This document shows, piece after piece, positions 37,350 to 45,976 of a stretch of DNA of 64,000 bases. Every line of letters starts with the position of its first letter. Position 1 is the stretch's first letter. A program made the position numbers and the translations under genes. The notes beneath the pieces are model-generated. The model saw only the letters and a list, made by a program, of their open reading frames with translations, made no database searches and had not been told where the DNA came from. The DNA comes from Tidjanibacter massiliensis (GTDB taxonomy: Bacteria; Bacteroidota; Bacteroidia; Bacteroidales; Rikenellaceae): assembly GCF_900104605.1 (NCBI RefSeq), contig NZ_LT629960.1, positions 1,984,001 to 2,048,000 of the forward strand. The letters are read 5' to 3'.

Positions 37350-37406
37350 CCGGGGGGACGGTCCGGTCGTCCCCGTATATATAGTAACCGTTAATCTGTT
37401 TCACAG

Positions 37407-38993
37407 ATGGAATTCTTGACTGCTTCATTAGTAGGATGGTCGCGGGCGCAGTTCGCCATGACGGCCATGTACCACTGGGTTTTCGTCCCGCTGACGCTCG
37501 GACTGGGCATTATCATGGCGGTGATGGAGACTCTTTACGTACGGACGGGCAAGGAGGAGTGGAAGTCGGCGGCCAGATTCTGGATGCGGCTGTTCGGCAT
37601 CAATTTCGCGTTCGGTATCGCAACCGGCCTCGTGCTCGAATTTCAGTTCGGAACCAACTGGTCCAATTACAGCTGGTTCGTGGGGGATATCTTCGGGGCG
37701 CCTCTCGCCATAGAGGCCATACTCGCCTTCTTCATGGAGGCTACTTTCATCTCGCTCATGTTTTTCGGATGGAAGAAGCTGAGCCGGGGGGCCCACCTTG
37801 CTTCCACGTGGCTCACGGTAGCCGGAGCCACCATTTCGGCGTTATGGATACTGGTGGCCAACGCTTGGATGCAGTATCCGGTCGGGATGGAGTTCAATCC
37901 CGATACCGTCCGCAACGAAATGCACGACTTCTGGTCGATACTGCTTTCGCCCGTCGCTGTCAACAAGTTCTGCCACACGGTGCTGTCGGGCTGGGTGCTC
38001 GGGGCCCTCTTCGTGACGGGCATCAGCGCGTGGTTCCTGCTCCGCCGGAGGAATACCGATTTCGCCGTCAGGAGCATGAAGGTTGGGACGGTGTTCGGGG
38101 TAGTCGCTTCGCTGCTTGTCATCGCAACGGGACACATGTCGGCTTATAACGTAGCTCATCACCAGCCCATGAAATTGGCGGCCATGGAGGCTCACTACGA
38201 GGGATACGAAGGGGTCGAGCTGATAGGCGTGGGCATCATCAACCCGCAGAAGAAATCGTGGGACGACGGCGTGCAGCCCGTGGTGGGGCGTATCGCCTTC
38301 CCCAAGATGCTCTCCTTCCTCGGTTTCTCGGATTTCAACGCTTTCGTGCCCGGTATCCGGGATATCATCGAAGGGGGGTACGAACTGCCGGATGGGGAGA
38401 CGGCTCTTTCCTTCGAGGAGAAACGGGCCCGCGGCAGGCTCGCCATACAGGCCCTGGCCGATTACCGCACGGCGGTCGAGGCCGGCGACGATGAGGCGGC
38501 GGCCCTTTACAAGGAGGAGCTGCGCCGCAACTACGCCTACTTCGGTTACGGCTACCTCGAAACTCCCGAAGACCTCATTCCGCCGGTCGGGCTGACTTTC
38601 TATTCGTTCCGCATCATGGTCATCCTCGGCATGTGGTTCATCCTGCTCTTCCTGGTGGCCGGATTCTTCGTATGGAAACGGGATATCGCCCGGCAGCGCT
38701 GGCTGCTGTGGGTGGCGCTGCTCACCATTCCGCTGGGTTATCTGGCGGGCGAATTCGGTTGGGTAGTGGCCGAGGTCGGGCGGCAGCCGTGGGCCATTCA
38801 GGATATCCTGCCCGTACAGGCGGCCATATCGAGCATATCGGCCGAGTCGGTACGGCTTACTTTCTTCATCTTCCTCGTCCTCTTTACGGCGCTCTTCGTG
38901 GCCGAGGTGCGCATCATGCTGCGCCAGATAAAGAGGGGGCCCGTGGAGGAGATGGCCGCGGGTACTACGGATATTGACAAACAGGAAAAATAG
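37407..38993 (+). CDS. cydA: Cytochrome bd quinol oxidase subunit I
   Basis: A 528-residue inner membrane subunit that carries hemes b558, b595 and d and oxidises quinol with reduction of O2 to water. The N-terminal His23 (in MYHWVFVPLTLGLG) is a heme ligand; GRQPW (EVGRQPWAIQDILP) is the family signature, and the acidic IEAILAFFMEATFISLMFFGWKK helix has the Glu residues of the proton path. About nine transmembrane helices are present. In a gut anaerobe this enzyme allows use of or protection from nanomolar oxygen. Followed by cydB after 6 nt. Confidence 0.97.
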   Translation: MEFLTASLVGWSRAQFAMTAMYHWVFVPLTLGLGIIMAVMETLYVRTGKEEWKSAARFWMRLFGINFAFGIATGLVLEFQFGTNWSNYSWFVGDIFGAPLAIEAILAFFMEATFISLMFFGWKKLSRGAHLASTWLTVAGATISALWILVANAWMQYPVGMEFNPDTVRNEMHDFWSILLSPVAVNKFCHTVLSGWVLGALFVTGISAWFLLRRRNTDFAVRSMKVGTVFGVVASLLVIATGHMSAYNVAHHQPMKLAAMEAHYEGYEGVELIGVGIINPQKKSWDDGVQPVVGRIAFPKMLSFLGFSDFNAFVPGIRDIIEGGYELPDGETALSFEEKRARGRLAIQALADYRTAVEAGDDEAAALYKEELRRNYAYFGYGYLETPEDLIPPVGLTFYSFRIMVILGMWFILLFLVAGFFVWKRDIARQRWLLWVALLTIPLGYLAGEFGWVVAEVGRQPWAIQDILPVQAAISSISAESVRLTFFIFLVLFTALFVAEVRIMLRQIKRGPVEEMAAGTTDIDKQEK

Positions 38994-38999
38994 ACGGTC

Positions 39000-40145
39000 A
39001 TGATAACATACGCTTTTTTACAACATTACTGGTGGTTCCTCATATCGCTGCTCGGCGGACTGCTCGCGTTCCTGCTCTTCGTGCAGGGCGGCCAGTCCAT
39101 GCTCTTCTCGCTTCCGGGGAACGACGGCCAGAAGAAAGTCATGCTCTCGGTACTGGGCCGCAAGTGGGAATATACCTTCACCACGCTCGTCACCTTCGGC
39201 GGCGCTCTGTTCGCCTCCTTTCCGCTCTTTTATTCCACGAGTTTCGGCGGCGCGTACTGGCTCTGGATGCTCATCCTCCTGTCGTTCGTGCTGCAGGCGG
39301 TTTCATACGAGTTCCGTTCCCGGCCCGGCAACGTGTTCGGGACGAAGACGTACGACATCTTCCTTTTCATCAACGGCCTGCTCGGTACGCTGCTTGTCGG
39401 CGTCGTGATAGGGACGTTCTTTACGGGGTCCGACTTTACGGTGGCCAGAGACAACATCACGACGGTCGGAGCTCCGGTGATAAGCCGTTGGGGAAACGCA
39501 TGGCACGGGCTGGAGTCCATCGCGAATCTCCGCAACCTCTGCCTCGGTGCGGCGGTGCTCTTCCTTGCACGGACGCTCGCCCTGCTGCTCTTCATCAACC
39601 GGGCCGGCGACGAGGAGCTGCGGGCACGGTGCCGGCGCGGCCTGTGGTACAATGCCCTGCCTTTCGTCGTCTTCTTCCTCGTGTTCGTGATATGGACTTT
39701 CCTCGGCAGCGGGTATGCGGTGAATTCCGCGACGGGCGAGGTGTTCATGCAGGAGCATAAATATTTCCTGAACATGGTGGAGATGCCTGCCGTCGGCATC
39801 GCATTCGTGCTGGGCGTAGCGGGCGTGCTGTACGGCATCGTCGTTTCGCTCGCCTGCGCAGATGTCCGTCACGGGATATGGGCTGCGGGCATCGGGACGG
39901 TCGTGACCGTCACCTGTCTGCTGCTGTGCGCGGGTTACAACGGGACGGCCTTCTATCCCTCTTCTGCCGACCTGCAGAGTTCGCTGACCATCTTCAATGC
40001 CTCGTCGAGTTTCTTTACCCTGAAGGTGATGTCGGTGGTGTCGCTGCTCATCCCCTTCGTGCTCGCTTACATCGTGTACGCATGGCGTTCGCTCGAAAAG
40101 AGGCGTGCGACGCTGGAGGATGCCGAGAACGACGGGCATCCGTGA
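39000..40145 (+). CDS. cydB: Cytochrome bd quinol oxidase subunit II
   Basis: A 381-residue subunit with eight or so transmembrane helices (LISLLGGLLAFLLFVQGGQSML, GAYWLWMLILLSFVLQAV, FLFINGLLGTLLVGVVIG and others), partner of CydA. The helices match CydB; the N-terminus (QHYWWFLISLLGGLLAF) is characteristic of the Bacteroidetes form. Start is 6 nt after the cydA stop. A strong terminator follows at 40178-40208. The operon is DUF4492-cydA-cydB; no cydC or cydD is in the window. Confidence 0.95.
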   Translation: MITYAFLQHYWWFLISLLGGLLAFLLFVQGGQSMLFSLPGNDGQKKVMLSVLGRKWEYTFTTLVTFGGALFASFPLFYSTSFGGAYWLWMLILLSFVLQAVSYEFRSRPGNVFGTKTYDIFLFINGLLGTLLVGVVIGTFFTGSDFTVARDNITTVGAPVISRWGNAWHGLESIANLRNLCLGAAVLFLARTLALLLFINRAGDEELRARCRRGLWYNALPFVVFFLVFVIWTFLGSGYAVNSATGEVFMQEHKYFLNMVEMPAVGIAFVLGVAGVLYGIVVSLACADVRHGIWAAGIGTVVTVTCLLLCAGYNGTAFYPSSADLQSSLTIFNASSSFFTLKVMSVVSLLIPFVLAYIVYAWRSLEKRRATLEDAENDGHP

Positions 40146-40177
40146 TGCCTTGCGGCGGTATTGCCGTTATGTATATG

Positions 40178-40208
40178 AAAGGGGGGCGCCCGACGGGCGC
40201 CCCCCTTT
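40178..40208 (+). terminator. Terminator after cydB
   Basis: AAAGGGGGGCGCCC and GGGCGCCCCCCTTT form a perfect 14-bp stem with a 3-nt loop, 32 nt after the cydB stop; T bases at its 3' side are part of the stem. Confidence 0.8.
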
Positions 40209-40391
40209 CCTGTCCGTTCCGTTGCTGTGCGGCCCGTGATTGGGAAGGCGGATGAAGGGATGTTTTTTTGTGCCGGTGCGTTTTTTTCGTACCGCTGCCC
40301 CGTCTCGGCGGCATATTTGCAGGGATAAAGCCGGGGACTGCGGTGCGGTCTCCGGGACAAGACAGATATTAACCAAATATTTTACTGTATT

Positions 40392-41474
40392 ATGAAACGG
40401 AAATTGGTAGCCGTGTTGGTGATTGCCGCTGCGGCGGCAGCCTGGCCGCAGGGTGCGGAGGCCTGTACGGGCATTACATTGAAGGCCAAGGACGGTGCGT
40501 ACGTTGTGGCACGCACGATAGAGTGGGGCGGCAGTAACCTGAACAGCCGCTATGTGGTCGTACCCAGAGGGTATTCCCAGCATTCCTATACGCCGCAGGG
40601 TACGGACGGCATGGAATTTACCGCACGTTACGGCTATGTGGGTATGGCGGTCGAGCAGGAGGAGTTCGTGGCCGAAGGACTGAACGAAGCGGGACTCTCC
40701 GCAGGGTTGTTCTATTTTCCCGGTTACGGGCGTTATGAGGCGTTCGATGCCTCGAAGAAATCCTCCAGCATCGCCGATTTGCAGCTCGTGCCGTGGATAT
40801 TGGGCAGTTGTGCGACCGTAGAGGAGGTAAAGGCCGCAGTGGGAAAGGTGCATGTGGTCGCTATTTATCCCGACGCTTCGACCGTACACTGGCGCTTTGC
40901 GGACGCTTCGGGCCGCCAACTGGTGCTGGAGATAATCGACGGCGAACCGATATTCTATGAAAACGAACTCGGCGTACTGACCAACTCCCCCGGATTCGAG
41001 TGGCAGCTTACCAACCTGAACAACTATGTCAATCTCTATCCCGGTGCCGCTCCTTCCCAGATGCTCGGCGCTCTTCGGCTGAGTCCCTTCGGGGCAGGCA
41101 GCGGTTTCCTTGGTATTCCCGGCGACATCACGCCCCCGTCGCGCTTCGTCCGGGCGGCTTTCTACCAGACCTCTGCACCGGAGCAGGCTACTGCTGCGGA
41201 CGCTGTGACGCAGTGTTTCCATATTCTGAACAATTTCGATATCCCGATAGGCATTGAGACCGATCGGGGCGGCAAACCGACGGATATTCCGAGCGCGACG
41301 CAGTGGACGGCGGTCACCGACGTGAAGAACCGGGTGATTTATTACCGGACGATGTACGACAGCAACATCCGGGCGTTCGACCTTCGTTCGATAGATTTCG
41401 CTGCGATATCCTACCGTTCCGAACCGCTCGACAAGACGGCGGAACAGCCCGTGCAGTTCATCCGGGTGCGTTAA
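40392..41474 (+). CDS. Bile salt hydrolase / penicillin V acylase-family amidase (linear amide C-N hydrolase)
   Basis: A 360-residue exported Ntn-hydrolase. A signal peptide ends at AEA and exposes Cys25, the catalytic N-terminal nucleophile (CTGITLKAKDG). Relative to bile salt hydrolases Arg41 matches Arg18 of the mature numbering, Asn98 (GLNEAGLSAG) matches Asn82, Asn198 (LTNSP) and Arg in PPSRFVRA match the remaining active-site residues. Position 21, usually Asp, is Glu44 here. The periplasmic export and length fit the Gram-negative group that includes Bacteroides bile salt hydrolases. Taurine or glycine conjugates are likely substrates, but penicillin V acylase or N-acyl-amine activity cannot be excluded. 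A candidate -7 box CATATTTG lies at 40312-40319. Confidence 0.85.
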   Translation: MKRKLVAVLVIAAAAAAWPQGAEACTGITLKAKDGAYVVARTIEWGGSNLNSRYVVVPRGYSQHSYTPQGTDGMEFTARYGYVGMAVEQEEFVAEGLNEAGLSAGLFYFPGYGRYEAFDASKKSSSIADLQLVPWILGSCATVEEVKAAVGKVHVVAIYPDASTVHWRFADASGRQLVLEIIDGEPIFYENELGVLTNSPGFEWQLTNLNNYVNLYPGAAPSQMLGALRLSPFGAGSGFLGIPGDITPPSRFVRAAFYQTSAPEQATAADAVTQCFHILNNFDIPIGIETDRGGKPTDIPSATQWTAVTDVKNRVIYYRTMYDSNIRAFDLRSIDFAAISYRSEPLDKTAEQPVQFIRVR

Positions 41475-41494
41475 CGGCTTGCGAAGAGATATAT

Positions 41495-41541
41495 GACAGG
41501 AGAGGGGAAACGGTCGAAACCGTTTCCCCTCTCCTGTCTTT
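41495..41541. terminator. Bidirectional terminator between the amidase and malic enzyme genes
   Basis: Positions 41495-41513 and 41520-41538 are perfect 19-bp complementary arms with a 6-nt loop, followed by TTT on the plus strand. It serves two convergent genes. Confidence 0.8.
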
Positions 41542-41553
41542 CGTGCGTGCCGG

Positions 41554-42900
41554 TTATCGGCCGTTGGGAATCTCGCACTCCATGCCGCCGGCTGCGGCCA
41601 TCGTCGCCAGGCGGTGCACCACTTTGGTGCGGCAGACGAGCGCCGCACGGTAGGCATGCCAGTTGGCAATCGGCTGGCGTGCGACGCCGGAGTCGATAGC
41701 GGCTTGGGCCACTGCACAGGTTACCTCGGTGATAAGCCTCGGGTCGAGGGCCTTCGGGATGAGGTATTCGCGGCCGAAGTCGATGTGTTCCTTGTTGTAG
41801 GCGGTCAGCACCATGTCCGGTACCGGTTGTTTGGCGAGTTCGGCCAGTGCGTGTACGGCGGCTACCTTCATCTCCTCGTTTATCTTGCGGGCCCGCACGT
41901 CGAGCGCTCCGCGGAAGATGTAAGGAAAGCCGAGCACGTTGTTCACCTGATTGGGGTAGTCGGAACGGCCGGTGGCGAAGATGATGTCGCCGCGCGACTC
42001 CATGGCGTTCTCGTAGGATATTTCGGGATTAGGATTGGCGAGTGCGAAGACAATCGGATTCGCGGCCATGGAACGTACCATGTCGGGTGTGAGTACGTCG
42101 GCGACCGAGAGTCCGAGAAATACGTCGGCTCCTTTCAGCGCCTCTTCGAGCGTGCGGATGTCGCGGTCGGTCGCGAACCGGGCCTTCATGCCGTCCAGGC
42201 CCGGCCGGTCGCGCCTTATCACCCCTTTGCTGTCGCACATGACGAGGTTGTCGGGCTTTACGCCGAGTGTGATGTACATCCTGGAGCAGGAGACGGCGGC
42301 GGCTCCTGCACCGTTCACCACGACCCGAACGTCGCCTATCTTCTTTCCGGCCACCTCCAGCGCATTGAGCAGGGCTGCGGCGGAGATAATGGCCGTGCCG
42401 TGCTGGTCGTCGTGCATCACGGGGATGTCGAGTTCGCTGCGCAGCCGCTCTTCGATGACGAAACACTCCGGGGCTTTGATATCCTCCAGGTTGATGCCGC
42501 CGAAGGTGGGAGAGATGTTCTTGACCGTCCGGATGAATTCGTCCGCGTCGTGCGTATCCACCTCGATGTCGAAAACGTCTATGTCGGCGAATGTTTTGAA
42601 AAGCAGTCCTTTTCCTTCCATGACGGGTTTGCCGGCCAGCGCTCCGATGTCGCCCAGACCGAGTACTGCCGTTCCGTTGGAGATGACGGCCACCAGATTG
42701 GTCTTCGAGGTATATTTGTATGCGTCCTCGGGGTTCTTCTCTATTTCGAGGCACGGATAGGCTACGCCGGGGGAGTAGGCCAGCGACAGGTCGCGCTGCG
42801 ACCCGAACGGTTTGATGGGGATGACTTCGAGTTTGCCGGGCCGGCCCTCGGAATGGTATTTCAGGGCAGCCTCTTTCAGTTTTGTATGCTCTTTCTTCAT
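41554..42900 (-). CDS. NADP-dependent malic enzyme (short form)
   Basis: A 448-residue cytosolic enzyme that decarboxylates malate to pyruvate with NAD(P)H production. I chose [23 protein letters not shown] at 42900 as start because it matches the family N-terminus (19 further upstream codons look non-coding). Motifs: [24 protein letters not shown] (residues about 55-80), [16 protein letters not shown] and the metal/NAD region [13 protein letters not shown], with [10 protein letters not shown] as the nucleotide-binding loop. It lacks the C-terminal phosphotransacetylase-like domain of the MaeB long forms, so it is the short type. Gene stands alone. Confidence 0.93.
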   Translation of the reverse strand: MKKEHTKLKEAALKYHSEGRPGKLEVIPIKPFGSQRDLSLAYSPGVAYPCLEIEKNPEDAYKYTSKTNLVAVISNGTAVLGLGDIGALAGKPVMEGKGLLFKTFADIDVFDIEVDTHDADEFIRTVKNISPTFGGINLEDIKAPECFVIEERLRSELDIPVMHDDQHGTAIISAAALLNALEVAGKKIGDVRVVVNGAGAAAVSCSRMYITLGVKPDNLVMCDSKGVIRRDRPGLDGMKARFATDRDIRTLEEALKGADVFLGLSVADVLTPDMVRSMAANPIVFALANPNPEISYENAMESRGDIIFATGRSDYPNQVNNVLGFPYIFRGALDVRARKINEEMKVAAVHALAELAKQPVPDMVLTAYNKEHIDFGREYLIPKALDPRLITEVTCAVAQAAIDSGVARQPIANWHAYRAALVCRTKVVHRLATMAAAGGMECEIPNGR

Positions 42901-43513
42901 GGTCGTTTCCTTTCTCCGGTCTTCCGCAGTGTGCGGAAACCGGCGCAAATCTACCAATTATTCTCCGGATTTTCATATAGCGTTCCGTACTCCCCTTTCC
43001 GTGCGGTACCTTCCGCCTGTCCGTACGGTTTTCCGGTTCGCAGGTATGGCCGTTGCGGAATGCTCCGTACATTCTGTACTCCTCCCGTCAGGGGGGCCGG
43101 CGCCTTTTCCGGGCATTTTTCCCGCTTCTCCGCAGGAGAAAGAGGCGTGGCGTCGATAGCGTCGGACGGGGACAGTGTCCGAAAATTCCGAAGCATATAT
43201 GGAAAATACTCAATCGTAATTATGAATTGTGAGTGATGTCGGCGAACCGACTGTCGGCAGGGACAAGGATGTTGCAGGGGTGTTTTGCGGGGAGCATGCT
43301 GCGAAGCGGTGCCGTCCATGCGGGGCTCGGCCCGAAAGAAGAGGACGATGTTTTAACGGCTTGACCGTATGCCGTAACCGGATGGGAGGGACGGCAAACC
43401 CGGCCAACCGTTTCGGAATGTCTTTCCGAACGGCCCCTGTACTGTGCAGCGCTTGGTACGATACCGGTCCGTACGGTAAAACCACCCTATTTGCAGCTCT
43501 CCCGCATTCGCTA
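42901..43513. other. Long intergenic region before the inverted repeats
   Basis: I see no gene in these 613 bases. Open frames here have no start signals, no family motifs, and lie on both strands. If the promoter at 43547-43578 is used in the present orientation its transcript would run through this stretch toward the malic enzyme gene. Confidence 0.45.
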
Positions 43514-43530
43514 TTAAACGTTGGATAAAA
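43514..43530 (+). repeat. Left inverted repeat of the putative switch
   Basis: TTAAACGTTGGATAAAA, the exact reverse complement of 43670-43686. The core AAACGTTG appears again directly at 43528-43535. Confidence 0.85.
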
Positions 43531-43546
43531 CGTTGATTTTCACATG

Positions 43547-43578
43547 CAAAGATAAACATGAAAAACTATTTATACATA
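43547..43578 (-). promoter_or_regulatory. Promoter inside the putative switch, pointing away from the fimbrial operon
   Basis: Minus-strand TATCTTTG (43554-43547) is an exact TAnnTTTG box; TATG (43578-43575) lies 20 nt upstream, one mismatch from the -33 TTTG. Spacing is in the usual range of about 19-21 nt. Confidence 0.6.
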
Positions 43579-43627
43579 GAAAAAGACTAACATTTTTTCA
43601 ACCAAAAACATAAGGGGCCTGTTTGCC

Positions 43628-43658
43628 CTCTCTATTCAAGTTTATAGAGAGCTTTTTT
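43628..43658 (+). terminator. Terminator inside the putative switch
   Basis: CTCTCTAT and ATAGAGAG pair over 8 bp around an 8-nt loop and are followed by C and six T. It acts on the plus strand only; the minus strand has no T run after the stem. There is no gene before it on the plus strand, which makes its presence odd unless it belongs to the switch. Confidence 0.75.
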
Positions 43659-43669
43659 CGACATACCTT

Positions 43670-43686
43670 TTTTATCCAACGTTTAA
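43670..43686 (-). repeat. Right inverted repeat of the putative switch
   Basis: TTTTATCCAACGTTTAA, reverse complement of 43514-43530 over all 17 bases, with 139 bp between. Similarity stops on both sides, so the arms are exactly delimited. Confidence 0.85.
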
Positions 43687-43837
43687 ATCGTGATATTTTT
43701 CGTTTAATGTCTTGTTAATGAGCGATTTATATTTCGATTAAGCGATGGAGCGTTCGGTTGTACCCGTAATTGCCGGACAGGAGGGCGGCAGGGAGGCGGG
43801 TGGGCGGACGGTTCTGAACTGATAAAAAAATGGATGT
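43687..43837 (+). other. Leader between the switch and the DUF3575 gene
   Basis: An AT-rich 151-bp stretch. Two near-matches to the -7 box, TATTTTTC (43694-43701) and TATATTTC (43728-43735), could give a weak orientation-independent promoter. No gene seen. Confidence 0.4.
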
Positions 43838-44413
43838 ATGAGAAAATTTGCCTTGTTGCTTCTTCTCGGAACGATGCTGGGGGCGGGGAGCGCGGTCGCA
43901 CAGAAGGTGGCGGTAAAAACGAATATTCCCTATTGGGCAACGACCACTCCCAATTTGGGATTCGAATTCGGGCTGGGTGCGCGGACGACGCTCGATATAA
44001 GCGGCGGATACAATTTCTGGACGCTTAACCGGGAGGCTAACCGTAAGATTAAGCATTTCGTGGTGATGCCGGAGGTCCGTTGGTGGCTTTGCGAACGTTT
44101 CAACGGGCATTTCTTCGGTCTGCATGCCGGTTACACCGAATATAACATCAGCAACGTGCGTATCCCGTTTCGGCCGGCCTCGTCGAAAGACCACCGTTAC
44201 CAGGGGTGGGGGGCCGGCGTGGGCATCTCCTACGGATATTCATGGATTATAGGCCGCCGGTGGAACCTGGAGGCGACGGTAGGTGTGGGATATGTCTATA
44301 CCGACTACGACAAATACGACTGCGTGACCTGCGGAACCTTTCGCGGTACCAATACCAAACACTACTTCGGCCCGACGAAGATAGGCATTTCGTTCGTCTA
44401 CATAATTAAATAA
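43838..44413 (+). CDS. DUF3575 outer membrane protein
   Basis: A 191-residue protein with a signal peptide (MRKFALLLLLGTMLGAG...AQ). The DUF3575 pattern is clear: VAVKTNIPYWATTTPNLGFEFGLG, WTLNREANRKIKHFVVMPEVRWWLCERF, GHFFGLHAGYTEYN, and a C-terminal KIGISFVYIIK strand. It is expected to be a small beta-barrel-like outer membrane protein. In Bacteroidales, DUF3575 genes commonly begin fimbrial (Mfa-like) operons, as here, with the next gene 15 nt downstream. Its role in assembly is not established. Confidence 0.9.
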   Translation: MRKFALLLLLGTMLGAGSAVAQKVAVKTNIPYWATTTPNLGFEFGLGARTTLDISGGYNFWTLNREANRKIKHFVVMPEVRWWLCERFNGHFFGLHAGYTEYNISNVRIPFRPASSKDHRYQGWGAGVGISYGYSWIIGRRWNLEATVGVGYVYTDYDKYDCVTCGTFRGTNTKHYFGPTKIGISFVYIIK

Positions 44414-44428
44414 TAATACGATAAAGCG

Positions 44429-45919
44429 ATGAAATACAGATACTGCACACTTCTGCTGATATTGGCGTGCTGCTCTGCGGCGGCGCATGCCCAAAAGAGC
44501 GGAAAGGAGATTACCTATCTTCCTGCCGTCGAAATCCGCGACGGGGCGGTCGAGAAAGAGGCCCGCGAGGTACGCCTGACGATGACGGTGGACCTGAGCG
44601 AAATGCGGCTCCGAACGCAACACACGATGGCGCTGACACCCGTGCTCGTGTCGCGCGACGGCAGCCGGGAGGCCGCCTTTCCGCCGATTGTGGTGGACGG
44701 TAAGACGCGAAACAATGTGTATCTGCGTGCCCGGCGCCTCGAAAGCGTGGAGCTGCCGCCCTATCACGACGGTGAAGCGCAGGTAATCATCCGGCGCCGC
44801 AACGGCAGGGAGCAGATTTACGATTACGCCGCCTCGTTGCCCTACCAGCGCTGGATGCTCGAAGGGCGTATCGAAATGCGCGAACAGGTGTACGGCTGCG
44901 TGAATTGCGGCGAAGGCGAGGCGGAAGCGCTGCTGATGCCCCGCGTGCTGCCGGAGTTCATACCGGAGTATCGTCTCGATACCATCGCGCCGGAGCCGGA
45001 ACCGGTGAAGGTGCGTGCAGAGACGCGTACCGCACGCCTTCAGTTCCGCCAGGACAGTTACCGGATAATACCCGACTACAAGAACAACCGGGCCGAGCTC
45101 GATACCGTATCCAACTCCATCCGGCTGGTGAAGGAGAACGACGACGTGAAGATAACGGGCATCTTCATCACCGGTTATGCCTCGCCCGAAGGCAGCGAGG
45201 CGCATAACCTCACCCTGTCGGAGAACCGTGCCAAGGCGTTGGCCGATTACATCCGCCGTCACGATGCGATAGAGGCCGACATGCTCCATGTCGCGTGGAT
45301 GGGCGAGGACTGGGAGGGACTCGTACGTGAGCTCGACAACTATCCGGAACTGCTCGGACGCGACCGGATTCTGGAACTTATCGAACGGTATCCCGACAAC
45401 CGCGATTACTGCGACCTCCAGTTCCAGAGACTTCAGCCTGCGGAGATATACCAGCGGCTGCTGAACGAGGTCTACCCGGCCCTGCGCCGCAACGAATACC
45501 GTATCGAATACAATGTCCGCAACTTCAATATCGAGGAGGCCCGCCGGATGGTGCGCGAACGGCCCGACCTGCTGAGCCTTACCGAAATGTACAAGGTGGC
45601 CGCCTCCTACGGAAAGGGTACCCCCGGATACGAGGAGGTGATGGCCGCTGCCGCCCGCTGTTTCCCCTATGAACCGGCGGTGCTGAACGACCGGGCATTG
45701 GATGCCATGGCGGCGGGACACTATGCCGAAGCCGTGGAACTGCTCGAAGGAGTGGCTTCCGCCGATGAACCCGTGCTGCTCAACACGCTCGGTGTCGCAT
45801 ACGCCGGTGCCGGCGAACCGTACAAGGCCGAAAGCGCTTTCCTGCGCGCCTCGGAAGCGGGCTGCAGGGATGCGGCCCATAACCTGCAGCAGGTGCGCGG
45901 TGTGATAGACCAACTTTGA
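44429..45919 (+). CDS. DUF3868 / OmpA-like protein with TPR-type end
   Basis: A 496-residue exported protein (signal peptide ending near AAAHAQ). The N-terminal DUF3868 region has MTVDLSEMRLRTQHTMALTP and LPYQRWMLEGRIEMREQVYGC, with a cysteine pair CVNC. The middle has an OmpA-like segment TGYASPEGSEAHNLTLSENRAKALADYI (residues about 250-280), normally a peptidoglycan-contact motif. The C-terminus has TPR-like helices (YEPAVLNDRALDAMAAGHYAEAVELLEG; PVLLNTLGVAYAGAGEPYKAESAFLRA). DUF3868 genes accompany DUF3575 and fimbrillin genes, so it probably helps anchor or assemble the fimbriae. Fifty-seven nt before the fimbrillin gene. Confidence 0.88.
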   Translation: MKYRYCTLLLILACCSAAAHAQKSGKEITYLPAVEIRDGAVEKEAREVRLTMTVDLSEMRLRTQHTMALTPVLVSRDGSREAAFPPIVVDGKTRNNVYLRARRLESVELPPYHDGEAQVIIRRRNGREQIYDYAASLPYQRWMLEGRIEMREQVYGCVNCGEGEAEALLMPRVLPEFIPEYRLDTIAPEPEPVKVRAETRTARLQFRQDSYRIIPDYKNNRAELDTVSNSIRLVKENDDVKITGIFITGYASPEGSEAHNLTLSENRAKALADYIRRHDAIEADMLHVAWMGEDWEGLVRELDNYPELLGRDRILELIERYPDNRDYCDLQFQRLQPAEIYQRLLNEVYPALRRNEYRIEYNVRNFNIEEARRMVRERPDLLSLTEMYKVAASYGKGTPGYEEVMAAAARCFPYEPAVLNDRALDAMAAGHYAEAVELLEGVASADEPVLLNTLGVAYAGAGEPYKAESAFLRASEAGCRDAAHNLQQVRGVIDQL

Positions 45920-45976
45920 TTCTCCCGATACACGGACTGAAAATTCATTTTAATTAACCTTTAAAACAAAAAGAGT

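Larger units (their letters stand above)
43514..43686. promoter_or_regulatory. Candidate invertible promoter (phase-variation switch) of the fimbrial operon
   Basis: A 173-bp segment bounded by perfect 17-bp inverted repeats, 151 bp upstream of the first fimbrial gene. Inside are an exact Bacteroidetes -7 box on the minus strand (43547-43554, TATCTTTG) with a TATG at -33 spacing, and a terminator on the plus strand (43628-43658). As read here, the promoter points away from the operon and the terminator would stop transcripts coming from upstream; inversion would reverse both and put the promoter toward the operon. This geometry matches known invertible capsule and fimbrial promoters of Bacteroidales. 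The repeat core AAACGTT resembles that in sites of the Bacteroides Mpi-type invertase, but the full consensus is not met. No recombinase gene is in the window, so it would act from elsewhere. Alternative: the repeats are operator sites for a regulator. Confidence 0.6.
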
